Of a stretch of 19,235 bases of DNA, positions 13,663-19,235 are shown piece after piece. The DNA is from Clostridiales bacterium UBA4080 (GTDB lineage: Bacteria; Bacillota; Clostridia; Lachnospirales; Vallitaleaceae). The notes under the pieces are model-generated. The model was given only the letters and a program-made list of their open reading frames with translations, was not told where the DNA came from and did not search any database. Within the stretch, counting starts at the first letter, position 1. Every line of letters starts with the position of its first letter. The stretch covers positions 1-19,235 of the forward strand of contig DFYO01000058.1 in assembly GCA_002381865.1 (NCBI GenBank), read 5' to 3'. A program made the position numbers and the translations under genes.

Positions 13663-14880
13663 TTAGGTTCTTAATTTCAAATGTTTAATGGCTGCTGCAA
13701 TTGTATTAAATAATAAAGCAAATAATAAAGAAAATAAAATATAGCTTTTTAAGCTAATGATATTACCTGAACTTATTGCTGTTGAAAACTGAAGATTGCT
13801 TTTTGAATATGGTATATTAGCTAAAATTCCAGCTATTTCTTTTGGTATTAATGAGACCGGGAAAAATATTCCGCTTATAATCGCCATTATAAGAATTAGC
13901 AAGGAGCCTCCTAAAATATAAGAATATATACCGCCCGCTATACTGCTTAAAAATTCAATTATTGAAGCTTGCATAACAATAAACATCAGTATAACAGCAA
14001 GCATATATAGTGATTTATGAATATCTGTATTTGATATAATACTGCATACAAAAACAATTCCTGAAAATAAAACTCCAGCTAAAAGCATCGAAAAATATTC
14101 TGCTGTAACAATCTGTATTATAGAAAGTTTTGAAATACTTATTCTGCAATCAATATTCAACTCTTTTTCTTTAATTGAAAATAGTCCTAAAAATAAAAAT
14201 ATAAAGGATATTAATGTAAGTATTATTCCAAAGCTCACTTGTTTATTCAATTCTTTTAATCCGATTTTTTTAATATTTTCATTATTATTATTCTTAGTGT
14301 TTTCTGAATAATAAAATGCTTCAAGCTTTATATAGTAGCCATGCTTATCAATTTTACCAAGGTCTTTTCCATAATTATATGCTTTTTGAAAATCTGCTAA
14401 GCTGTTATTTCCTTTTGCCTCTACATAGTAGTTAGCAGCTCTTAATATTGCTATCTCCTTAATAAGCTCAGCTGCAAATACATCCTGTGCAATTGAAGCT
14501 AAGGGATTTTGCTCATTATAATACACCTCTGAAATTTCATTTGTATGAGCCCTGTTTATCATTTCTGATGCATTGCTCTTAAGTACAAACAACGCAGCTA
14601 TTTCTCCTGAATCAACCATTTCAAGTCCTTTTTTTATATCGGTTTTTTTAATCGTTAAAAAAGTATTAGTGCTAATAATTTCAAATATCACTTTATTAAA
14701 CTCCGAATTTTCATCATAGTAAAACCCAATGGAAATATTAGTATTATCTTCGTTTTTTTTGACTAGACTATTTGATAAGAGAATAGCTATTATTACTGTA
14801 GCTACAAATAAAAATACAGTTTCTTTACTCCTAATGCACTGCGTAATGCGCAATAATAAAATATTTATAATATTAGCCAT
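13663..14880 (-). CDS. ABC-2 type transporter permease (second of a pair)
   Basis: A 405-residue membrane protein of the ABC-2 permease superfamily: one N-terminal helix (about 23-42), a large extracytoplasmic domain (about 43-210) and a cluster of about six C-terminal helices. The phrase FPVSLIPKEIAGILANIPYS before the last helix is typical of the group and has a close counterpart in the neighbouring permease (VPLSLLPAELFYISKMLPTT), so the two are probably paralogues forming a heterodimer. The start at 14880 has AGGAGGG upstream and overlaps the preceding gene by 8 bp; the longer frame to 14934 would run further into it. An ABC ATPase would be needed for transport, and none is encoded in the window. 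The substrate is unknown. Confidence 0.82.
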   Translation of the reverse strand: MANIINILLLRITQCIRSKETVFLFVATVIIAILLSNSLVKKNEDNTNISIGFYYDENSEFNKVIFEIISTNTFLTIKKTDIKKGLEMVDSGEIAALFVLKSNASEMINRAHTNEISEVYYNEQNPLASIAQDVFAAELIKEIAILRAANYYVEAKGNNSLADFQKAYNYGKDLGKIDKHGYYIKLEAFYYSENTKNNNNENIKKIGLKELNKQVSFGIILTLISFIFLFLGLFSIKEKELNIDCRISISKLSIIQIVTAEYFSMLLAGVLFSGIVFVCSIISNTDIHKSLYMLAVILMFIVMQASIIEFLSSIAGGIYSYILGGSLLILIMAIISGIFFPVSLIPKEIAGILANIPYSKSNLQFSTAISSGNIISLKSYILFSLLFALLFNTIAAAIKHLKLRT

Positions 14881-16105
14881 CGAATCGAACCCTCCTTTTA
14901 TATAGAGCTCCCGCGGTAAATACCATAAATGCAAATATAGCTGCTAAGATAGTTATTAGGATTGTCAGATTTAGTATGCTCGGTTCTAGAAAAATGCTAA
15001 TAAGCTGTTTTGTAAGCACAGTGGTTGGCAGCATTTTTGAGATATAAAAAAGCTCTGCTGGAAGCAAACTCAATGGCACAAGGCTTCCCCCTAGTAATCC
15101 ACTAAATACAATGAAAATATTTGAAAACAATATCATTGAATTTTCATCCTTAAAAAAGACAGATACTAATATAAAACCCGAAACGAAAAACAGAACAACA
15201 AAAAAAACTGCAACTAAGCTATAGCCAATTTGTACAAATTCAACATCTTTTGCTTTCATAACAAGTAAGAGGCTCCATCCTAAAATATAGGTATAAATAT
15301 AAAGTGAATAAGAAATTGATTTTGAAAAACAATAAATAGTTAATCTTGTTCTTGTAGTCATAATTCTTTGTATACATCCGTTTTTGACCTCGTTTATAAT
15401 ATTTATTCCAGCTACTAGAGAAAGCACCATAATAAAAAGCAAGCTTACTCCAACACTAAAATAAACTGATGAAAAAACAGAATCAATAGATTTTATAGGA
15501 TTTTTAATATATAACTTGTCTCTTCCTAGTGCAGTAAAAATCAACTCATAAGAAATTCTTTCATTATAATCCGTTATCAGGTTCCACTCCATGTTATCCT
15601 TATACATTAGCTCATACAAAGTATTTACACCTGTTTCTGCTGATAAAATATATTCTTCATAGCTTTTTAAAAGGTTGTTAATTAAAGCCGCGCTTAATAG
15701 CTCTGAAGTATTAACTTTTACTATAACTGGATTATATGAAAACATCATCAAGCTATTCGTATACCCCTCAGGAACTAATATTCCGGCATCAATTTCACCC
15801 GTAGATAGCTTTCTTTCCATTTCATTTTTTGAATCCTTAGATATCCTTGCAAAGCTTTTAAATTCTTCTGAGCCGGTCAAAGCATTAATCAAAATACCGC
15901 TGTAAAGTGAATTTTCCATATCTGTTACACTTAGTTCAAACAGATCCATATAATCATTTTGAGTTGTTTTATTTTGATAGAAAAAAATCAACAGCAAAAA
16001 AATAATAACGGGAACGACAAATAAAAGCAAATTTTTTTTAGTTTGCTTTATTAAAGTACAATACCCTATGAAAATGTCTTTTAGGAGCCATTCAAATTCT
16101 TTCAT
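14873..16105 (-). CDS. ABC-2 type transporter permease (first of a pair)
   Basis: A 410-residue permease with the same build as the one downstream: an N-terminal helix at about 24-43, a long extracytoplasmic domain to about residue 205, and six helices from about 206 to 402, with VPLSLLPAEL before the last one. In the YhaP/NatB and drug-export branches of ABC-2 permeases this layout goes with a separately encoded ATPase, which is missing here. The ribosome binding site is only GGGGG(T), weaker than those of its neighbours. It lies 136 bp after the patatin gene with a candidate TTGACA promoter between them. The extracytoplasmic domain suggests export of a peptide, lipid or drug, but nothing fixes the substrate. 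Confidence 0.82.
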   Translation of the reverse strand: MKEFEWLLKDIFIGYCTLIKQTKKNLLLFVVPVIIFLLLIFFYQNKTTQNDYMDLFELSVTDMENSLYSGILINALTGSEEFKSFARISKDSKNEMERKLSTGEIDAGILVPEGYTNSLMMFSYNPVIVKVNTSELLSAALINNLLKSYEEYILSAETGVNTLYELMYKDNMEWNLITDYNERISYELIFTALGRDKLYIKNPIKSIDSVFSSVYFSVGVSLLFIMVLSLVAGINIINEVKNGCIQRIMTTRTRLTIYCFSKSISYSLYIYTYILGWSLLLVMKAKDVEFVQIGYSLVAVFFVVLFFVSGFILVSVFFKDENSMILFSNIFIVFSGLLGGSLVPLSLLPAELFYISKMLPTTVLTKQLISIFLEPSILNLTILITILAAIFAFMVFTAGALYKRRVRFDG

Positions 16106-16168
16106 ATTACCCCCGGTTGTCTTTTTTTAAGTCAAAGGATACTCGCCTTCCCTGTTTTCATCCGACTA

Positions 16169-16197
16169 GCTATGAAGTAGAAAGCCTTTCCTGTCAA
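16169..16197 (-). promoter_or_regulatory. Candidate promoter of the permease pair
   Basis: On the minus strand, a perfect TTGACA (16192-16197) and a poor CATAGC (16169-16174) are 17 bp apart, in the 136-bp gap after the patatin gene. The weak -10 keeps confidence low. Confidence 0.35.
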
Positions 16198-16241
16198 TCA
16201 AATAATCCTCTATGATAAAATCCTGTTAATTTAAAGAACCA

Positions 16242-17108
16242 TTAATACTGTCCAATATAATTGATTAATTTATCATATTTTGATTTCATATCATTATAAC
16301 CCAGCTGATACAAGGCTTCTAATTTATTCTGATTTTTTTCAGCTCTCTTAATTTTCAAATCCTTACTTGGAGCAATTACAAATGCAAGCCCATTTTTTTG
16401 ATATGCTTCAAGGTGGTCTAAGGTTTTATTGTAATGCAAATATCTTGTTTCCATTGCTTTATAAGCTCCTGAGTAATCCTTGCCAAGCAGTCTTTTGTAA
16501 AGCTTTAATCCCTTAGCAGGTTTTTTTCTATAACCTCTTGGCCTAGTTAATATTACTATATTTTTCTTATTGCCATCATGAATAGCTTTATTTACTGGTA
16601 TTGAATCAGAAAGTCCTCCATCTAACAAGCTCATACCTCTGAAGCTAACTACTGGTGCAAATAATGGAAGACTGCTTGAGGCTTTAAATATATTATTAAG
16701 CTCCTTATTATTTGAAGCTTGATGACAATTAATATATACTGGTTTCCCGGTTTTACAGTCTGTAGCAACTGCAATCATTTTTTGTTTGGATTTCCAAAAC
16801 GCATCATAATCATATTTCACAAGGTTGTTTGGAATTTCATCAAAAATAAAATCCATATTAAACAAGCCCGTTTTGTCAAAAACTCCCTTATATCTTATAT
16901 ATCGAGAATCCGATGCCATTTCAATGGTTGTCTTTTTATTTCTGCCCAATTGCTTTGAAACATAAGATGCTGCCTGACAAATACCAGCAGATACACCAAT
17001 AACATATGAAACTTCAACTTTTTTCTCAAGTAAATACTGTAAAACTCCAGCTGTATAGGCACCTCTCATTCCTCCACCTTCAAGAACTAAACTTGTTTCT
17101 AAATACAT
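16242..17108 (-). CDS. Patatin-like phospholipase family protein (YjjU/RssA type)
   Basis: A 288-residue serine acyl hydrolase. It carries the complete patatin signature: the oxyanion loop LEGGGMRGAYTAGVL at 9-23, the nucleophile elbow GVSAG with Ser40, and the dyad Asp163 in the DGGLSDSIPV motif. No signal peptide is present, so it should act in the cytosol on membrane or lipid substrates. The sequence resembles the E. coli YjjU group; the true substrate is unknown. AGAGGTGG supports the start. It has a strong promoter of its own, and it lies upstream of the ABC permeases in the same direction. Confidence 0.93.
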   Translation of the reverse strand: MYLETSLVLEGGGMRGAYTAGVLQYLLEKKVEVSYVIGVSAGICQAASYVSKQLGRNKKTTIEMASDSRYIRYKGVFDKTGLFNMDFIFDEIPNNLVKYDYDAFWKSKQKMIAVATDCKTGKPVYINCHQASNNKELNNIFKASSSLPLFAPVVSFRGMSLLDGGLSDSIPVNKAIHDGNKKNIVILTRPRGYRKKPAKGLKLYKRLLGKDYSGAYKAMETRYLHYNKTLDHLEAYQKNGLAFVIAPSKDLKIKRAEKNQNKLEALYQLGYNDMKSKYDKLINYIGQY

Positions 17109-17142
17109 AATTCCACCTCTTGTTTTATCTATTATTCAATAA

Positions 17143-17170
17143 ATTATATCATATAAAAATTTCTTATCAA
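17143..17170 (-). promoter_or_regulatory. Sigma-A-type promoter of the patatin gene
   Basis: On the minus strand, TTGATA (17165-17170), a 16-bp spacer and TATAAT (17143-17148), the last preceded by TGA as an extended -10, lie about 35 bp before the gene. Confidence 0.62.
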
Positions 17171-17251
17171 AGATTTTTATACCTTTAAGCTTACCACTAC
17201 AAATTATTCTAGATCCTGATTTAATAAGAACTTCTTTATTTTCAAAAATAA

Positions 17252-17281
17252 TTGGATATATTTTCCTTTTTTTGCTATACT
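17252..17281 (+). promoter_or_regulatory. Candidate promoter of the HTH gene
   Basis: TGCTATACT (TATACT at 17276-17281) is an extended -10 box; TTGGAT (17252-17257) 18 bp upstream is a partial -35. It is divergent from the patatin promoter. Confidence 0.48.
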
Positions 17282-17313
17282 AAACAAAATAGGATAATAT
17301 ATGGGGGTATATT

Positions 17314-17736
17314 ATGAAATCTGATGATACTCAGGAGCTTTTTTCTGCTTTAAAAGAATCTTCCAGCATAAAAAATTACTTAAAAATGCATGAATCTGTA
17401 TGCAATAGCATTACTCTTGTTGAATATTTAAATCTGTTAATTGAAAAAAAATCAATAAAAAAAAGCCAGGTAATAAAAAATTCTGGCTTAAACCGAATCT
17501 ACGGTTATCAAATCTTATCTGGTAGCAAAAACCCTTCTCGAGATAAACTGATTTGTTTTTGCTTTGGACTGGAACTCGACATTATTGATGTTCAAAAGCT
17601 ATTATATAAAGGTTCTTATAATCCTTTATATCCAAAGGATAAAAGAGATTCTATAATTATCTATTGTCTGTGCAAGGGTAAATCTTTATTAGAAACCAAC
17701 CTATTGCTTGATGAAAATCAAGTTGAACCGCTATAA
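17314..17736 (+). CDS. Small helix-turn-helix (XRE/Cro-like) protein
   Basis: A 140-residue soluble protein. Residues about 36-97 form an XRE-like five-helix unit (LNLLIEKKSIKKSQVIKNSG, then RIYGYQILSGSKNPSRDKLI), but with a shortened recognition area. The C-terminal stretch NPLYPKDKRDSIIIYCLCKG resembles a group of clostridial HTH proteins that I recall beside Ser/Thr protein kinases; no kinase is in this window. The ATG follows GGGGGT. It is transcribed alone, divergently from the patatin gene and convergently with the rhomboid-like gene. DNA binding is likely but not certain; an adaptor role is possible. Its coding region contains, in antisense, a strong predicted terminator. Confidence 0.7.
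   Translation: MKSDDTQELFSALKESSSIKNYLKMHESVCNSITLVEYLNLLIEKKSIKKSQVIKNSGLNRIYGYQILSGSKNPSRDKLICFCFGLELDIIDVQKLLYKGSYNPLYPKDKRDSIIIYCLCKGKSLLETNLLLDENQVEPL
17457..17489 (-). terminator. Intrinsic terminator antisense within the HTH gene
   Basis: On the minus strand, AAGCCAG and CTGGCTT (17483-17489 with 17463-17469; 13-base loop) form a 7-bp stem running into eight T (17457-17464). It faces transcription arriving from the rhomboid-like gene, whose stop is about 330 bp upstream. Confidence 0.5.
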
Positions 17737-17749
17737 AAATTCATCATTT

Positions 17750-17773
17750 AAATATCAGTGTTTGTTGATATTT
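17750..17773. repeat. Inverted repeat between convergent HTH and rhomboid-like genes
   Basis: AAATATCA and TGATATTT are separated by 8 bases. The stem is AT-only apart from one pair and has no adjacent T-run, so it is not a convincing terminator. Confidence 0.35.
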
Positions 17774-17782
17774 GATTAGCTG

Positions 17783-17811
17783 TAAGGTCTAGATTATTTT
17801 TTTAGTCCTTA
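17783..17811 (+). terminator. Weak hairpin, possible terminator of the HTH gene
   Basis: TAAGGTCTA and TAGTCCTTA (17783-17791, 17803-17811) pair with one T-T mismatch around an 11-base T-rich loop, followed by AAGCTTTTATTTTA. The tail is not a clean T-run. Confidence 0.33.
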
Positions 17812-17817
17812 AAGCTT

Positions 17818-18606
17818 TTATTTTATATGCTCATGTGAAAAAAGATGGTTCATACAATATTCATGCTTTCCGTTACATTTTGAACAAAATCTAAATTCTA
17901 AGTCCGGGTTATCAATATCTGTTTTACCGCAGATTTCACATTTATGAAGATAAGGCTTATCCTTCTTAAAATTGTCCTTGTATTCTTTTTTGCGTACCGC
18001 TTGTTTTGGTATGGATTTTGTTCTTTTAAATAAATCTTTTCCAAAAAAGATAAAATAATTAATAATTGATACAAGAATTACTATTCTAGTAGCAAAATCT
18101 CCTGTAATTAAACTAACAATCAAAAAGCCCCAGCTTATATAACCCAGATATTTAATTTTTACTGGCAAAACAAAAAACAGTAAAAGTTCAAACTCAGGAA
18201 ATAGCTTTGTAAAAGCAAAAAACAAAGACAAGCTCAAATAATAATTGCCCATTGAATAGCCTGTAATAAATGCGCTAATTATAATTCCTAACATACCCAA
18301 AAAATAATAGCAGTTAAATACAAATTCACCCCAAACCTTTTCAAGGCTGTTACCTATCATATAATTAATATACAGAGCAAAGATGATAAAGATAATTGAA
18401 GCATCCGGAGGCAAAAAAACAAAGGTAATAACCCTCCAAATCTGCCCCTGCATCACCAGTTCAGGATTAAAGTAAAGATTATTAATAAACTGTTGGTTTA
18501 ATAAACCCAAAATATATACAAAAGCATTTGCAAAAACAATATAGCTCATCAAATTTTTAATTGCATATTTCCCTAGTTTTTTTTCTAGCCGATAAAAGCT
18601 TTTCAT
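17818..18606 (-). CDS. Rhomboid-like membrane protein, catalytically inactive, with C-terminal zinc-finger-like tail
   Basis: A 262-residue protein with about six transmembrane helices in residues 20-190. The rhomboid hallmarks are present at the right places: GQIWRVITF (54-62), the conserved Trp-Arg in loop 1, and GNSLEKVWGEF (85-95). The catalytic features are not: no Gly-x-Ser-Gly in the fourth helix region (it reads NYYLSLSLFF, 121-130) and no His in the last helix (VSIINYFIFFG). A basic linker (about 190-220) leads to a tail rich in potential zinc ligands: Cys223, Cys226, Cys241, Cys244, Cys251, His254, His258 and His260. It is therefore probably a pseudoprotease of the derlin/TMEM115-like kind, binding or moving membrane proteins rather than cutting them. 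TGGAGA supports the start. It follows the small membrane protein gene by 15 bp, as one operon. Confidence 0.8.
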   Translation of the reverse strand: MKSFYRLEKKLGKYAIKNLMSYIVFANAFVYILGLLNQQFINNLYFNPELVMQGQIWRVITFVFLPPDASIIFIIFALYINYMIGNSLEKVWGEFVFNCYYFLGMLGIIISAFITGYSMGNYYLSLSLFFAFTKLFPEFELLLFFVLPVKIKYLGYISWGFLIVSLITGDFATRIVILVSIINYFIFFGKDLFKRTKSIPKQAVRKKEYKDNFKKDKPYLHKCEICGKTDIDNPDLEFRFCSKCNGKHEYCMNHLFSHEHIK

Positions 18607-18621
18607 ATTATTTCTCCAATT

Positions 18622-18906
18622 TTATGATTGAGTTCCAACTACTATTGCTGCGCCAATGATTACAATAAATACCAAGAAATATAATGCTAATAGCACTGCC
18701 GCTATTATCAATGATGCTTTAAAATAATTAGACTTACTTTTCTTTTCTTCGCTGCTGAATGCCCAAACAAACATTAAAACAAGATTTACAATAGGTATCA
18801 TTAATAGCAGCATTGTAATAATCCACTCTTTAACACTAATAGGCTCCTCATATTGAGGTTTAGTTTCCATATTCAATTTTTGTTCGTAGTTTTGATAATC
18901 TTCCAT
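18622..18906 (-). CDS. Small two-helix membrane protein, unknown function
   Basis: A 94-residue protein with an acidic, Tyr-rich N-terminus (about 1-24), then two hydrophobic helices at about 29-49 and 64-90, separated by a charged loop (SSEEKKSKSNYFKAS). The phrase MIPIVNLVLMFVWAFSSEEKKSKSNYFKA recalls small clostridial membrane proteins of unknown function. The ATG has AAGGAGA 8 bases upstream. It is the first gene of a probable two-gene operon with the rhomboid-like gene 15 bp downstream, so the two products may work in the same membrane process. No functional prediction is justified. Confidence 0.72.
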   Translation of the reverse strand: MEDYQNYEQKLNMETKPQYEEPISVKEWIITMLLLMIPIVNLVLMFVWAFSSEEKKSKSNYFKASLIIAAVLLALYFLVFIVIIGAAIVVGTQS

Positions 18907-18954
18907 TTAACGCTCTCCTTCATATGCTTATAATTCTATTTGTATTTCATTCCT

Positions 18955-18983
18955 ATTATAACTTAAAGAAAATAGTTTGCCTA
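18955..18983 (-). promoter_or_regulatory. Candidate promoter of the small membrane protein / rhomboid-like operon
   Basis: On the minus strand, TAGGCA (18978-18983), a 17-bp spacer and a perfect TATAAT (18955-18960) lie about 50 bp before the first gene. Confidence 0.5.
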
Positions 18984-19029
18984 GATTAATTATGCTTTCA
19001 ATACAATTCTATTGGTTCCCTTATTGCTA

Positions 19030-19058
19030 TTTACATTTTATGACTAATTTGATAAACT
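19030..19058 (+). promoter_or_regulatory. Candidate promoter of the D-Ala-D-Ala carboxypeptidase gene
   Basis: TTTACA (19030-19035), a 17-bp spacer and TAAACT (19053-19058) lie about 40 bp before the ATG, divergent from the small membrane protein operon. Confidence 0.42.
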
Positions 19059-19100
19059 ACAAATTGTCAGCCCAAAGAAACTTGTACTTAAGGAGCATCT

Positions 19101-19235
19101 ATGAATTTACTAAATACAAAAGCAATTATATATATATCTATTTTACTAATCTGTAATCCTGTTCAAACGTCTAATGCTGAACCTGATATTTTAAGCCCCT
19201 CAATAAGTAGTGAGGCTGCTGTTGTTATTGATGCA
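19101..19235 (+). CDS. D-alanyl-D-alanine carboxypeptidase (peptidase S11, PBP5/DacF-like), N-terminal part
   Basis: The first 45 codons of a gene cut by the right edge. A signal peptide (hydrophobic core about 8-18, likely cleavage after SNA at 24-26) is followed by ISSEAAVVIDA, which matches the conserved first strand of low-molecular-weight penicillin-binding proteins, where the text usually continues with a Tyr- or Thr-Gly turn before the SxxK serine. Such enzymes trim the terminal D-Ala from peptidoglycan stem peptides outside the cell. AAGGAG lies 6 bases before the ATG. The catalytic motifs lie beyond the window, so the assignment rests on this N-terminus alone. A Cys at 18 does not fit a lipobox. 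Confidence 0.75.
   Translation, partial: MNLLNTKAIIYISILLICNPVQTSNAEPDILSPSISSEAAVVIDA

Noticed and set aside
16181..16191. Short palindrome GAAAGCCTTTC after the patatin gene
   Set aside because: Arms of 5 bp with a single central base cannot form a useful hairpin, and it lies within the spacer of the candidate permease promoter.
1..19235. CRISPR arrays, tRNA or rRNA genes, insertion sequences, phage genes, riboswitches
   Set aside because: No regularly spaced repeats, cloverleaf, transposase or phage motifs, terminal inverted repeats or recognisable riboswitch cores were seen in any intergenic region.

Overview
The window comes from a low-GC, AT-rich Firmicutes chromosome, most likely a spore-forming member of the Clostridia. 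The grounds are strong AGGAGG-type ribosome binding sites, sigma-A-like promoters, clostridial-type protein families and a GerMN protein. No genus can be named from the sequence. All of it looks like ordinary chromosome: I see no insertion sequences, phage genes, CRISPR arrays, tRNAs or rRNAs, and no gene-free stretch longer than 300 bases.

Layout. (1) 1-2817, minus strand: a MetF-type methylenetetrahydrofolate reductase, a GspF/PilC pilus assembly platform protein, two small pilin-like membrane proteins that lack a prepilin peptidase site, and the start of a canonical prepilin cut by the left edge. (2) 3093-4838, plus strand: an NFACT/RqcH ribosome quality control protein. (3) 4843-12580, minus strand: mgsA, comEA, an OmpR-type response regulator, its histidine kinase, a GerMN-domain protein, comEC and holA. 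This keeps the comEA ... comEC-holA backbone known from Bacillus, but a two-component system plus GerMN protein sits between comEA and comEC. (4) 12752-17108, minus strand: a DegV fatty-acid-binding protein, two ABC-2 type permeases with no ATPase beside them, and a patatin-like phospholipase. (5) 17314-17736, plus strand: a small HTH protein. (6) 17818-18906, minus strand: a small two-helix membrane protein and a rhomboid-like membrane protein that lacks the catalytic residues and ends in a zinc-finger-like tail. (7) 19101 to the right edge, plus strand: the start of a D-alanyl-D-alanine carboxypeptidase.

How the genes fit together. ComEA, ComEC and the GspF/pilin genes are parts of a DNA-uptake or type IV pilus apparatus. 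The response regulator, kinase and GerMN trio has the same order and domain content as the actinobacterial MtrA-MtrB-LpqB three-component system. RqcH belongs to rescue of stalled ribosomes.

The most interesting signals are the regulator-kinase-GerMN trio inserted in a com locus; convergent genes whose intrinsic terminators appear to lie inside the opposite coding sequence (rqcH/holA reciprocally, and the rhomboid-like gene into the HTH gene); an E-R instead of D-R pair at residues 97-98 of RqcH; the catalytically dead rhomboid with a zinc tail; and a duplicated ribosome-binding-site/start segment that creates a three-codon ORF in the pilin operon.
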